A stretch of 64,000 nt of DNA from JAJXWB01 sp965246795 (GCA_965246795.1 CBDFFN010000012.1:124001-188000); one strand, 5' to 3'. Positions 34,157 through 43,478 are shown, counted from the first letter of the stretch. Notes: generated from the letters alone by a model not told the origin. Program-made: numbers and translations.

Positions 34157-35367
34157 CCATCGGTTTGCGCGCCGGCGAGACTTCAGAAGACGTCCGCGCC
34201 GCTATCGCGCCCATCTTCCACTATTTCGGCGTCGCACCGCGCGACGAGGCGGTGAACAACTTCACGACGCTGATGACGCCGTCGCGCGTGCTGCTTGTCG
34301 ACGAAGACGGCGCGACGGTCGGCGGCTGCGGATCGTTTCCGCTTCAGCTCACGACGCCGGGCGGGCAAGTGCGGGCTTGCGGGCTTTCGATGGTCGGCGT
34401 GATGCCGACGCATCGTCGACGCGGCGTGCTGAGCGCGATGGTGCGCCGGATGTTCGAGGATGCTCGCGCGCGCAACGAGGCCGTCGCTTACCTCTGGGCG
34501 TCCGAGGAGAGAATTTACGGTCGCTACGGATTTGGGCTGACGGGTCTGTCCGGCGATATCGATGTCGCGCGAGATCATGGAGTGCTGCTTGCGGCCCCCG
34601 TGCCGGAGGCGAAGGTGCGGCGTGTCGAGCCATCGGCTGCGCTCGATCACGCGAGTATGGTTTTCTCCCAGGTGGCAGCGCGCGCGCCGGGCGCCTTTAC
34701 GCGAAACCCGGATTGGTGGCGGCTCAAGACTCTCGCCGATCCCATCTGGCGGCGACAAGGCGGTGGTGAAATGCAATGCGCGCTTGTCGATCTCGACGGT
34801 GCGCCTGCGGGTTACGCGTTCTATCGCATGAACTTCGACACGAGCCGCGGCGTGCCGACCGGCACCGTGCAGGTGCTTGAAGCAGTCGGCACTTCGCCGC
34901 GCGCAAATGCTGCCGTTTGGCGTTATCTGCTCGAGACGGACTGGATCGCCTCGATCAAAGCGGACTATGTGCCGCTCGATCATTTCCTGCTGCTCGCCGC
35001 GCAGGAACCGCGTCGGCTTAATCTGCGGATCCGGGACGGCGGCTGGCTGCGCATCCTCGATCTGCCGCAGGCTTTGTCAGCCCGCGCTTACGGGCTTGGC
35101 GAGCCGCTCGTTGTCGAAATCACGGACGCGGAATGTCCGTGGAATGCCGGGCGCTGGTCGGTCAGCGAAGGCGGAATCGAGAAGACCGATCACAGTCCCG
35201 ATCTGCGCTGCGGAATCGATTCGCTCGCCTGCGTCTATCTCGGCGGCTTCACGTGGCGGCATCTCGTGGCGTCGGGACGCGCGTTCGCTACCGACGACGA
35301 GGCGATCTTGCGTGCGGACCGCGTGTTCGAGCCGCGCGGCGCGCCGTGGTGTCCCGAGATATTCTGA
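34153..35367 (+). CDS. Eis-like GNAT N-acetyltransferase
   Basis: The 404-residue protein has the Eis layout: an N-terminal GNAT domain with an acetyl-CoA loop (VMPTHRRRGVLSAMVRRMF), a second GNAT-like domain, and a sterol-carrier-like C-terminal domain. Tyr residues in ERIYGRYGFGL fit the general-acid position. The chain ends in Phe (CPEIF); in mycobacterial Eis the C-terminal Phe carboxylate acts as general base. Eis enzymes acetylate amines, including aminoglycosides and protein lysines. The natural substrate here is unknown. Confidence 0.87.
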   Translation: MTIGLRAGETSEDVRAAIAPIFHYFGVAPRDEAVNNFTTLMTPSRVLLVDEDGATVGGCGSFPLQLTTPGGQVRACGLSMVGVMPTHRRRGVLSAMVRRMFEDARARNEAVAYLWASEERIYGRYGFGLTGLSGDIDVARDHGVLLAAPVPEAKVRRVEPSAALDHASMVFSQVAARAPGAFTRNPDWWRLKTLADPIWRRQGGGEMQCALVDLDGAPAGYAFYRMNFDTSRGVPTGTVQVLEAVGTSPRANAAVWRYLLETDWIASIKADYVPLDHFLLLAAQEPRRLNLRIRDGGWLRILDLPQALSARAYGLGEPLVVEITDAECPWNAGRWSVSEGGIEKTDHSPDLRCGIDSLACVYLGGFTWRHLVASGRAFATDDEAILRADRVFEPRGAPWCPEIF

Positions 35368-35411
35368 CCCGCGCGCTTGACGCGTCCAACACCGCGCCGC
35401 ATGCCGTTGTT

Positions 35412-35687
35412 ATGACAGATGGTTCGGACGCAATCGCAGAGACGATCGTAAGGCTTTGCGTTGAGCGTGGCGCGGGCAAGACAATCTGCCCGACCGAAGC
35501 CGCGAAGGCATTGGGCGATGCAAGCGGCGGCGACGATCTCGCATGGCGCGAATGGCTACCACGCGTTCGCACGGTGGCCGTGCGCCTCGCGCATGAAGGC
35601 CAGATCGTCATCTATCGCAAAGGCAAGCCGGTCGATCCCGACAATTTCCGCGGTGTGATCCGACTGGGATTGCCGCGCCACGATTAG
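35412..35687 (+). CDS. DUF3253 family protein
   Basis: A 91-residue protein matching the DUF3253 family of small winged-helix-like proteins: IVRLCVERGAGKTICPTEAAKAL, then WREWLPRVRTVAVRLAHEGQ and IYRKGKPVDPDNFRGVIRL. Function unknown. The ATG at 35412 begins the conserved part; the frame is open further upstream. Its TAG stop overlaps the first base of the second inverted-repeat copy. Confidence 0.85.
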   Translation: MTDGSDAIAETIVRLCVERGAGKTICPTEAAKALGDASGGDDLAWREWLPRVRTVAVRLAHEGQIVIYRKGKPVDPDNFRGVIRLGLPRHD

Positions 35688-35745
35688 GACCGCGAGCCTC
35701 CCGGCTCGCTTGTCGCAGCATTGCGAGGCAGGAGCCTCGCGGTCC
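35687..35745. repeat. GGACCGCGAGCC inverted repeat, copy 2
   Basis: A 59-base copy with ends GGACCGCGAGCCTCCCGGC and GCAGGAGCCTCGCGGTCC. The right arm has small differences from copies 1 and 3 (GCGAGGCAGGAGCC). It lies between the DUF3253 stop and the end of the convergent ydcF-like gene at 35768. Confidence 0.9.
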
Positions 35746-35767
35746 GACGAAGGCGAGCGTGCGGCAC

Positions 35768-36562
35768 CTATTCCGGCGCGGGAAAGAGCGCCGACGTTTT
35801 GCCCGTGAGATAGTAGGCGATCAGTCCGACCCATTCGTGCGACGCCATCGCGAGATAGACGAAAGCGTCGGCCGCACTGCGAAAGCCTATGAAATCGGAT
35901 CCGTTGCCCGCCGTGTGGAAGTCCACGGGATAAGGAATGACGGCAAAGCCGACGCGACGAAATATGCCGACCGAGCGCGGCATATGGAACGCCGACGTCA
36001 CGAGCAGCCAGCGTTCACCGGGTTTCGGATCGACAAGCGCTTTGGTGAAGACGCCGTTCTCCCACGTGTTGCGTGACTTGTTTTCGAACGTCATTCGCTC
36101 GGCGGGCACGCCCATCTCGGTCCAGAAACGACGCGCGGAATCGGATTCGGTCGCAGCACCCTCATCAGGTGTGCCCGTACCGCCGCTGAAAACGAGTCGC
36201 ATCGTGGGAAATCGCCGCGACAGCGCGACCGCTTCGGTCAGACGCTCGGCTGCGTCGGACAACGCGACCATGTCGCGCGTAACCGTGAGCGCTTCATCGG
36301 TCATGCCGCCAAGAACGATCACGCCAGTCGGCGCTTCGGTGACCTTCGCCGGGGGGAAGCGGTTTTCGAGCGGCCACAGAAGAACTGAACCGAGCGGTGA
36401 AAAGGCGCCGATTGCGAGGAGAATTGTGCTGACGAGAACGGCGGCGCGCGCGGTGCGACGAAAGGGCGTCAGCAGCAGCAGCGCTGATACGACGACCAGC
36501 AGGACGAGGTCGTTCGGCAGCGTGAGAAAGAAGCTGAGGGACTTCGCGACGTCATAGAACAT
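35768..36562 (-). CDS. YdcF/ElyC/SanA-family (DUF218) membrane protein
   Basis: The 264-residue protein has two N-terminal membrane helices (VLLVVVSALLLLTPF; VLVSTILLAIGAFSPLGSVLL) and a DUF218 domain: GVIVLGGMTDEALT, MRLVFSGGTGTPDEG, ENKSRNTWENGVFTKAL and WLLVTSAFHMPRSVGIFRR. ElyC of this family affects peptidoglycan assembly and undecaprenyl phosphate use, so an envelope role is likely. The biochemical activity is unsettled. Confidence 0.88.
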   Translation of the reverse strand: MFYDVAKSLSFFLTLPNDLVLLVVVSALLLLTPFRRTARAAVLVSTILLAIGAFSPLGSVLLWPLENRFPPAKVTEAPTGVIVLGGMTDEALTVTRDMVALSDAAERLTEAVALSRRFPTMRLVFSGGTGTPDEGAATESDSARRFWTEMGVPAERMTFENKSRNTWENGVFTKALVDPKPGERWLLVTSAFHMPRSVGIFRRVGFAVIPYPVDFHTAGNGSDFIGFRSAADAFVYLAMASHEWVGLIAYYLTGKTSALFPAPE

Positions 36563-36598
36563 CGCGCCGCCCCTCTGCGAAAAGCGATGCGCGCCACA

Positions 36599-37426
36599 TC
36601 AGAAATCGAAGGCGGGCGCGAAGCCAGGCTTCACGAGACGACCATCGGGCCTGTGCATCGCCGACAGAGTTTTCATTTCCGCCGGCGTCAGTTCGAAATC
36701 GGCGACGGCGAAATTCTCGACGATATGCGCAGGCGTTGCGCTCTTCGGGATCGCCGCCACGCCCGGCTGCTGGATGTGCCAGCGCAGGATGATTTGGCTC
36801 GGCGTGCGTCCGAGACGATCGGCGATGGCACGGACCGTCGCGTCATGTACCAGATCGCCGCGTCCGAGCGGGCAATAGGAGGTGAAGGCCAGGCCGTGCT
36901 TGCGGCAGGCCGCAAGAACCTTCGCCTGATCGAGGCGCGGATGATATTCGCACTGATTGGCGGCGAGCGGCTCGATCGCGAGCGCGACAGCCTCATCCAG
37001 CAGCGCGACGGGAAAGTTCGAGACACCGATATTGCGCGCGAGCCCACGCGCTTTCGTTTTGCACAGCGCGTCGATCGAGTCGCGTAGCGGAATGCTCGCG
37101 TTCGGCCAGTGGATCAACAGCAGATCGACGGTGTCGAGTTGCAGGCGCTTTAGACTTGCTTCGGCGGATCGTTCGAGATCGCCCGTTCCGATGTCATCCG
37201 CCCAGACCTTCGTCGTGAGGAATATGTCGGCGCGCTTCACTTTGCTCGCGCGCAAACCTGCGCCGACCTCGGCTTCGTTGCCGTACATCGTGGCGGTGTC
37301 GATGTGGCGATAACCAGCGTCGAGGGCCGTCGCGACGGCACGTGAGCAGCTCTCGCCTGTCATTCTGTAGGTGCCGAGGCCGATTGCCGGAATGTTTGCG
37401 CCGTTGGCGGCGATCGTCGGGATCAT
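36599..37426 (-). CDS. Aldo/keto reductase
   Basis: A 275-residue (alpha/beta)8 NADPH-dependent reductase. The catalytic tetrad is visible: D in GYRHIDTATMYGNE with the following Y, K in FLTTKVWADD, and H in LLLIHWPN. LRWHIQQPGVAAIPKSATPAHI is the cofactor segment. It resembles 2,5-diketo-D-gluconate reductase-type enzymes, but substrates of this family are broad. The ATG at 37426 gives MIPTIAANG. It follows the GST gene with 8 bases between. Confidence 0.93.
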   Translation of the reverse strand: MIPTIAANGANIPAIGLGTYRMTGESCSRAVATALDAGYRHIDTATMYGNEAEVGAGLRASKVKRADIFLTTKVWADDIGTGDLERSAEASLKRLQLDTVDLLLIHWPNASIPLRDSIDALCKTKARGLARNIGVSNFPVALLDEAVALAIEPLAANQCEYHPRLDQAKVLAACRKHGLAFTSYCPLGRGDLVHDATVRAIADRLGRTPSQIILRWHIQQPGVAAIPKSATPAHIVENFAVADFELTPAEMKTLSAMHRPDGRLVKPGFAPAFDF

Positions 37427-37434
37427 GGCGTCCG

Positions 37435-38055
37435 TCAGGTGAGCGGGAGGATGAAGGCTTCGCGCGCCGGCGCGCGCTGCATAAGACGTTCGTACCAGCG
37501 CTCGACCGAAGGGCGCGGCGTGCGCGTCAACGGCATCGCGAGCCAGCGGTGCACAGTGGCTCCGATCGCGCCATCCGCAATGCTGATCGCATTGCCGACA
37601 AAGACATCGCGACTTGCGAGATGCGCGTCGAGAATGGCGACGGCAGCCTCCGACGCGGCGATGCTCGCATCGACCTCTGTCTGCGGCCGCGAGCCTGGCG
37701 AACGCACGAGCCCGTGAAACGCAGGCCCAAGCGCCGGATTGAACACCGTCTGCTGCCAGTCCATCCAGCGATCCGCCTCGGCGAAGCGCTGCAGGTCGGC
37801 GGGCGCGAGCATCCCCATCAGGAATTTCCGCGCGAGATAACGAACGATGGCGTTCGACTCCCACAACACGAAGTCACCGTCGCGCAATGTGGGAACGAGA
37901 CCGTTCGGGTTCATTGCGCGATAGGCGGCCGTATCGTTGACACCATACTCACGGCCGGCATCGATGCGCTCGAATTTTTGTCCGGTTTCCAGAAGGCACC
38001 AGAGCGCCTTCTGTACATTGATTGAATTGGGCCGGCCCCAGAGCGTCAGCGCCAT
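37435..38055 (-). CDS. Glutathione S-transferase family protein
   Basis: A 206-residue cytoplasmic GST with a thioredoxin-like N-terminal domain (MALTLWGRPNSINVQKALWC) and a helical C-terminal domain. The glutathione-binding segments are NPNGLVPTLRDGDFVLWESNAIVRYL. The Ser-Ile-Asn-Val sequence near residue 10 marks the usual catalytic Ser/Cys region. It lies between two unrelated metabolic genes on the same strand. Substrate unknown. Confidence 0.92.
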   Translation of the reverse strand: MALTLWGRPNSINVQKALWCLLETGQKFERIDAGREYGVNDTAAYRAMNPNGLVPTLRDGDFVLWESNAIVRYLARKFLMGMLAPADLQRFAEADRWMDWQQTVFNPALGPAFHGLVRSPGSRPQTEVDASIAASEAAVAILDAHLASRDVFVGNAISIADGAIGATVHRWLAMPLTRTPRPSVERWYERLMQRAPAREAFILPLT

Positions 38056-38060
38056 CGCGA

Positions 38061-39005
38061 TCAGCTCAGTGGAATCGAGAGAAGATCGCGGCCGACGATG
38101 ATCGGACCGGCAAAGGTCTTCGCGACCTCGGCGCGCCACTTATCCTCAGTGAGGGTCTTGTCGTCGGCGGGCACGAAATGGTTGAGCACCAGCGTCTTTA
38201 CGCCAGCCTGTGTCGCGATACGACCGACATCTTCGGTCATCGTGTGCGAAGCCTTGAGATGATCGAGCATCGTTGCTGCATTCGGATTACGTTGGGCAAG
38301 CGCCTGCAACGCCGGCTCGAAAGCGACTTCGTGGACGAGGTAGTCAGCGCCTTTCGCGAACTCGGCGAGCGGCGGAAAGTAAGTCGTGTCACCGGAGAAG
38401 ACGATCGTTTTGCCGCCGGTGAACGCAAATTTGAAAGCAAAGGCGTCGACGATCGGCGGATGTTTCACGCGCAATGCCGTCACCGTGACATCGGCGTTCT
38501 TCATTACCTCGCCTTCCCCGATGGGATGGGCCGTCACAAGCTTGCGCAAGTCGGGCTTACCCTCGTCGCCGATGCGAGTCTCTATATCGAACGTGTTGGC
38601 GTCCATTGCGCCCTTCACCACGCCTTCGATGCCGGGCGGCCCGTACACATCGACGGGCGTCTTCAGGCTGATCGCCCATGCATTGTAAGGCAGAATGCCG
38701 GCTTCGAGATTGTGGTCGGAATGGTTGTGCGTGATGAAGATCGTCTTCAGTGCGCCGAGCGGAAAGCCGGCTTCGACGAGCTTGAATGTCGCGCCGTAGC
38801 CAGCGTCGATGACGTAGGGCACACCTTTCCAGACAAGCAGATTCGACGACGGGCTCGGCGAATAGAAGCGGATCGATGGCCCGCCCTTGTTGCCGAGCAG
38901 GACGAGGCGGTCAGGTCCGAGGTTTGGTGCAGGCGACTGGGCGAAGGCGGGAAGCGGCGTTGCGAGCGCAGTTACGCCCGCAAGCAGCATTCGACGATCG
39001 AGCAT
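38061..39005 (-). CDS. Exported metallo-beta-lactamase-fold hydrolase
   Basis: The 314-residue protein has a twin-arginine-like signal (LDRRMLLAGVTALATPLPAFAQ) and the metal motif ITHNHSDHN (HxHxDH), with further ligands in FSGDTTYF and LNHFVP. The ATG at 39005 is preceded by AGGAGG at the right distance, which fixes the start. A periplasmic hydrolase acting on an ester, lactone or phosphodiester is likely. It precedes the GST gene by 5 bases. Confidence 0.88.
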   Translation of the reverse strand: MLDRRMLLAGVTALATPLPAFAQSPAPNLGPDRLVLLGNKGGPSIRFYSPSPSSNLLVWKGVPYVIDAGYGATFKLVEAGFPLGALKTIFITHNHSDHNLEAGILPYNAWAISLKTPVDVYGPPGIEGVVKGAMDANTFDIETRIGDEGKPDLRKLVTAHPIGEGEVMKNADVTVTALRVKHPPIVDAFAFKFAFTGGKTIVFSGDTTYFPPLAEFAKGADYLVHEVAFEPALQALAQRNPNAATMLDHLKASHTMTEDVGRIATQAGVKTLVLNHFVPADDKTLTEDKWRAEVAKTFAGPIIVGRDLLSIPLS

Positions 39006-39093
39006 GTTTCCTCCTGAGCCATTTTCGACGTTTTGGTGGTGAGACGCGCTGCGCTTCTTCAATGCACCGTCGTCTGTGTACCTCGACGAACGA

Positions 39094-40266
39094 TTATGCG
39101 GTCGCCTCGAAAAGTTCGCGTCCGATCAGCATGCGACGAATCTCACTCGTGCCTGCGCCGATCTCGTAAAGCTTCGCATCGCGCAGAAGGCGGCCCGTGG
39201 GATAGTCGTTGATGTAGCCGTTGCCGCCGAGAAGCTGGATCGCATCGAGCGCGATCCGTGTCGCCTGCTCAGCCGCGATCAGGATCGCGCCAGCCGCATC
39301 GCGTCGCGTCGTCTCGCCCCGATCGCAGGCCTTCGCCACGGTGTATACGTAGGAACGCACGGCGTTCATCATCACATACATGTCGGCGACCTTGCCCTGC
39401 ACGAGTTGAAACGTGCCGATCGATTGGCCGAACTGCTTGCGCTCGTGCACGTAGGGCATGACGACATCCATTGCCGCCTGCATGATGCCGATGGGGCCGG
39501 CGGATAGCACGACACGCTCGTAGTCGAGGCCGGACATCAAGATATTGACGCCCCGCCCGACGGCGCCGAGCACGTTCTCTTCCGGCACTTCGCAATCCTC
39601 GAACACGAGCTCACAGGTGTCGGAACCGCGCATGCCAAGCTTGTCCAGCTTCTGCGCCGTCGTGAAGCCCTTGAAACCCTTCTCGATCAGGAACGCGGTG
39701 ATGCCGCGCGGTCCAGCCGATGGATCGGTCTTCGCATAGACCACCAGCGTGTCGGCGACTGGCCCGTTCGTGATCCACATTTTCGAGCCGTTGAGGACGT
39801 AACGATCGCCCTTCTTGTCGGCACGCGTCTTCATCGACACGACGTCGGAGCCCGCGCCCGGCTCGGACATGGCGAGTGCGCCGACATGTTCGCCGGAAAT
39901 GAGTTTTGGCAGATAGCGCATCTTCTGCGCCTGATTGCCGTTGCGACGAAGCTGATTCACGCAAAGATTGGAATGAGCGCCGTAGGACAGACCCACCGAC
40001 GCCGAAGCACGCGACACCTCTTCCATCGCGACACAATGTTCGAGATAGCCGAGGCCGGAGCCGCCGAACTCTTCCTCGACGGTCACGCCGTGCAGCCCGA
40101 GCGCGCCGAGCTTCGGCCAGAGGTCACGCGGAAACTGGTTCGTCCGGTCGATCTCCTCCGCACGAGGTGCGATCTCCGCTTGCGAGAAATCGCGTGCCGT
40201 GTCGCGGATCATGTCGGCGGTCTCGCCGAGATCGAAGTTCATGCTGGGCGCGGCATTCGGGATCAT
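39094..40266 (-). CDS. ivd: Isovaleryl-CoA dehydrogenase
   Basis: An acyl-CoA dehydrogenase of 390 residues using FAD. AMSEPGAGSDVVSMKTRADK and MWITNGPVADTLVVYAKT are the FAD and substrate segments, and the C-terminus LYEIGAGTSEIRRMLIGREL is standard. Closest resemblance is to isovaleryl-CoA dehydrogenase (start MNFDLGETADMIRDTARDFS), which makes 3-methylcrotonyl-CoA in leucine breakdown. The methylcrotonyl-CoA carboxylase genes expected beside it are about 8 kb away in the window. Confidence 0.9.
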   Translation of the reverse strand: MIPNAAPSMNFDLGETADMIRDTARDFSQAEIAPRAEEIDRTNQFPRDLWPKLGALGLHGVTVEEEFGGSGLGYLEHCVAMEEVSRASASVGLSYGAHSNLCVNQLRRNGNQAQKMRYLPKLISGEHVGALAMSEPGAGSDVVSMKTRADKKGDRYVLNGSKMWITNGPVADTLVVYAKTDPSAGPRGITAFLIEKGFKGFTTAQKLDKLGMRGSDTCELVFEDCEVPEENVLGAVGRGVNILMSGLDYERVVLSAGPIGIMQAAMDVVMPYVHERKQFGQSIGTFQLVQGKVADMYVMMNAVRSYVYTVAKACDRGETTRRDAAGAILIAAEQATRIALDAIQLLGGNGYINDYPTGRLLRDAKLYEIGAGTSEIRRMLIGRELFEATA

Positions 40267-40336
40267 GGCGTCTCCTCTTCCGGAGCGCCTAGCACAGAAC
40301 CCGCCTGCCGTTCACGCTGTTACGCGGAGATGGTTC

Positions 40337-41152
40337 TCACCCGCCGGTCTGCGCCGTCACCCAGCGTTTCCACTCGCCGGCCGTCCCATGCCATGCGTTG
40401 CGATCGACGGCTGTGCGAATGCCGGCCACGGTGCCATCGGACTGATACTGCCAGAAATGCCATTTGCGGCTACCGTAGCGCACGGACGGATGGTGCTTCG
40501 TCGAGCGTACCCAGATTGGATACTCCGACAGCGCACCCGTCGACAGGATCGCTTCATAGAAATCGACCGTCGAATAGATGATCGGCCGCTTGCCGAAATG
40601 TCGCTCCATTCGCTCCAGCATGTTGCGCATCGTCGCGACGGTCTCCTCGGGGTAGAGGATTTTCTTGCAAGACCGGGATTCCGGCGTCGCCTCGACGTCG
40701 AGCACCGGCGGCAAAGCATCGCCCTCAACCGGCACGTTGCGCTCGAACCAGGCCATCTCTTCCTGCCAAGGCCGGCACCAATAGGCGAAGTGATAGGCGC
40801 CACGGGGGATGCCGGCTGCGCGCGCGCCGGCCCAATTCTGCGCGAATTTTGCGTCCGCGACGTCGCCGCCTTCGGTTGCTTTGATGAAGGCGAAGCTCGT
40901 CCCGGCGTCCGCGACGGCAGACCAATCGATCTCCCCCTGATATTTCGAAACGTCGATGCCGTGGACGTCGAATTTCTTGGAATGCTCCAGCGCCTCACTG
41001 GGCTTCGCGGCGCGCGGCGGCGCGGCGGCGAGACTGCCGTTGGGTCGCATGCGCATTTCAGGCCCGACGCCGCCCGTACAGGCCGCCAGCAACGGTATCA
41101 GCGCTGCGACGACGACGGCGAGACGGATACGCGGGAACACGAGGCTGGGCAT
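40337..41152 (-). CDS. GH25 (lysozyme-like) lipoprotein
   Basis: The 271-residue protein starts with a lipoprotein signal (VVVAALIPLLAACTGG; lipid Cys at about 25). The glycosyl hydrolase family 25 domain follows: DVHGIDVSKYQGEIDW with the catalytic-site Asp, FAFIKATEGGD, GAYHFAYW, and PPVLDVEATPES, where the DxE motif holds the catalytic acid. It should cut glycan strands of peptidoglycan at the envelope. No partner gene is obvious. Confidence 0.9.
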   Translation of the reverse strand: MPSLVFPRIRLAVVVAALIPLLAACTGGVGPEMRMRPNGSLAAAPPRAAKPSEALEHSKKFDVHGIDVSKYQGEIDWSAVADAGTSFAFIKATEGGDVADAKFAQNWAGARAAGIPRGAYHFAYWCRPWQEEMAWFERNVPVEGDALPPVLDVEATPESRSCKKILYPEETVATMRNMLERMERHFGKRPIIYSTVDFYEAILSTGALSEYPIWVRSTKHHPSVRYGSRKWHFWQYQSDGTVAGIRTAVDRNAWHGTAGEWKRWVTAQTGG

Positions 41153-41251
41153 GATCGGCAGGATTAGCCACCACTTTGTAACGAGTCGTTAAACGGCTTG
41201 CCCGCGCAATCTATCGCGAGGGGCCGGACCCGGCAAAGTCGAGGAGTGCCG

Positions 41252-41998
41252 TCAGCCCTCGGGCAGAAAATGCAGGTAGGTGGCGTCGAAATCGGCCGCT
41301 TCGCGAAGCCCGTTCCAGTTCAGAACGGTCAGTCGCCGCTGCGTGAGATTGATGAGCCCCTGCTCGCGCAGTTCCTGAAGCATGCGGTTGACGTGGACCA
41401 CCGAGATCCCGGTCGCATCCGCCAGCTCCTGCTGCGTGATGGGAAAGGGGCAGGCGTTGTCCTCGGCAAGGCCTGCCGCCTTGCTGCGCAGAAAAACCTC
41501 GCAAAGAAGATGCGCGAGCCTGATCCCCGACGTCCGCTGCCCGATATTGGCGATCCACTCGCGAAAATTCGCGGAGTCGACGAGCGTCAATTTCCAGAGG
41601 GCATCGGAGACGCCCGGGAGCCGATGACAGATGTCGCGCAGGACATCGTGCTGGATCAAGCCGAAGGTACAGGGCGTCAGGCTGGAAATTCCCGCGTCCA
41701 TAACGCCGAGATGAAGGCTGTGCAGGTCCGGCATGTCGCCCGGCAGGTAGAAGTTCAGGATCTGCCGCCGGCCTGGACCGGTGATCTTGTACATCGCCGC
41801 GATCCCGTCGATGACGAGACAGCATTGCGTCGGGCGGTCGCCGTGCCGGATCACGTCCTTGTCGGCCCCGACCTTGCGGGTGACGATCGGCAACGCATGC
41901 AGAGCGTCGATATCGCTGCTGGAGAGCGAATAGATGCTGGAAAGGCGTCTGACGAGCGACGCGGATGGTAGAGCTGTCGGTGCAGACAAAAGGGGCAC
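41252..41998 (-). CDS. Crp/Fnr-family transcriptional regulator
   Basis: The 248-residue protein has an N-terminal cNMP-binding fold and a C-terminal winged helix with ITQQELADATGISVVHVNRML as the helix-turn-helix. The phosphate-binding cassette is poorly kept (FYLPGDMPDLHSLHLG in place of GEhhxxxxRSA), so it probably does not bind cAMP. There is no Fnr-type Cys cluster. It is of a type found in many copies in Hyphomicrobiales. Targets unknown. Confidence 0.9.
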   Translation of the reverse strand: MPLLSAPTALPSASLVRRLSSIYSLSSSDIDALHALPIVTRKVGADKDVIRHGDRPTQCCLVIDGIAAMYKITGPGRRQILNFYLPGDMPDLHSLHLGVMDAGISSLTPCTFGLIQHDVLRDICHRLPGVSDALWKLTLVDSANFREWIANIGQRTSGIRLAHLLCEVFLRSKAAGLAEDNACPFPITQQELADATGISVVHVNRMLQELREQGLINLTQRRLTVLNWNGLREAADFDATYLHFLPEG

Positions 41999-42077
41999 GC
42001 TTCTTGGCTTGACCTGAGCTTAGACCCAAAGCTTCGTCAAATCCTTTGCAAATGTTAAGAGCCGGGAATGATCCAAC

Positions 42078-43478
42078 TTATCCTAGGCCGAACCACAAAG
42101 TTGCGAAGCTGAGAAACGAAAAGTAGCCGACGATGTCCGTGATCGTCGTCACAAACGAGCCCGACGACACCGCCGGATCGATGCGCAGGCGATGAAGGCC
42201 GAGCGGCACAGCGATTCCCCCAAGCGCCGCCGCCACAAGATTGGTCAGCATCGCCGCCGCGATGACCGCACCGAGCGCGCTCATCCCAAACCAGATCGCC
42301 GCGGCTCCGCCCGTCAGTGCGCCGAAGACGAAGCCATTGATCACACCGACCGCAAGTTCGCGCAGAACGATGCGCGTTGCGTTGGCGCGCGACAATTCTT
42401 GCGTCGCCAGCGCGCGCACTGTGACCGTCATGGTCTGCGTCGCCGCATTGCCACCCTGGCTGGCAACGATCGGCGCGAGGATAGCGAGCGCCACCATTTT
42501 CTGAAGTTCGTTCTGAAAGAGCGCGAGCACTGAAGCGGCCAGAAATGCCGTAACGAGATTAACCATGAGCCAGACGCAGCGCCCTCGCACAATCGACAGA
42601 ATGGGATCGTCGAGTTCCTCGCGCGGCGACACGCCGCCCAGCGCCTTGATATCCTCGTCTGCCACGTCCTGGATAACGTCGACGATGTCGTCGATCGTCA
42701 CCACGCCTGCCAGTCGCCCGCGTGTGTCGATCACGGGAGCGGACACGAGGTTGTAGCGCTCGAAAACACGCGCCACCTGCTCGCGATCGTCAAGGACAGC
42801 CACCTGCCGGCGGTCGGCCTGCATGATCAAGGTGACCAGCGTCGATGGGCGCGCGCGGATCAGGGCATCGAGGAAGATCGTGCCGAGGAAGCGACGGTTG
42901 CCGTCGACCACGAAAACTTCGAAGAACGAGTCCGGCAGCGTCTCCTCGTCGCTGTCGCGCAACATGCCGAGCGCCTGTCCGGCCGTCCATTCCGGCAGGA
43001 CCGTGATGACGGTCGTCTGCATAAGACGGCCGGCCGAATGTTCGGGATAATCGAGCGACCGCTGGATCTCGAGCCGCTCGGCAGTCGGGATGGCGCCAAG
43101 AATCTCGCGACGCTCGTCCTCGTCGAGATCGCCGAGAATCGCGGCGGCGTCGTCGCTTTCGAGTTCCCGTACACCTTCGGCGACGACATCCGTCGAGAGG
43201 CTGTCGATGATCTCTTCGCGAACGTGGTCTGGAATTTCGATAAGCGCGGCGAAATCGAAATCGTCGCCCATGAGTGCGACAAGCCGCGGTCGCGATTCCG
43301 GATCGAGCGCTTCGAGCAGCGCACCGAGATCGGCCTCGTGCAGATCGCCCGCAAGGGCGACCAGTTTTGCACGATCGCGCAGCGCAATCGCGTTCTCGGC
43401 GGAGGCGACGAGGTCCGGAGATATGCCCGGTTCACGGTCGAGCACATCGACCGCGTCCTCCCGCCCCGCCTCCGTCAT
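42078..43478 (-). CDS. mgtE: Magnesium transporter MgtE
   Basis: The 466-residue Mg2+ channel has the N-domain of helical repeats (LGALLEALDPESRPRLVALM), a pair of CBS domains (VFERYNLVSAPVIDTRGRLAGVVTIDDIVDVI), a plug helix, and five C-terminal membrane helices with the conserved ASQGGNAATQTMTV and ISAGSF-type pore region. It senses cytoplasmic Mg2+ through the N and CBS domains. Confidence 0.94.
   Translation of the reverse strand: MTEAGREDAVDVLDREPGISPDLVASAENAIALRDRAKLVALAGDLHEADLGALLEALDPESRPRLVALMGDDFDFAALIEIPDHVREEIIDSLSTDVVAEGVRELESDDAAAILGDLDEDERREILGAIPTAERLEIQRSLDYPEHSAGRLMQTTVITVLPEWTAGQALGMLRDSDEETLPDSFFEVFVVDGNRRFLGTIFLDALIRARPSTLVTLIMQADRRQVAVLDDREQVARVFERYNLVSAPVIDTRGRLAGVVTIDDIVDVIQDVADEDIKALGGVSPREELDDPILSIVRGRCVWLMVNLVTAFLAASVLALFQNELQKMVALAILAPIVASQGGNAATQTMTVTVRALATQELSRANATRIVLRELAVGVINGFVFGALTGGAAAIWFGMSALGAVIAAAMLTNLVAAALGGIAVPLGLHRLRIDPAVSSGSFVTTITDIVGYFSFLSFATLWFGLG

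Noticed and set aside
41999..42077. A TTGAC...GTCAA pattern considered as an Fnr/FixK box upstream of the second Crp-type gene.
   Set aside because: The half-sites are too far apart and imperfect for TTGAT-N4-ATCAA.
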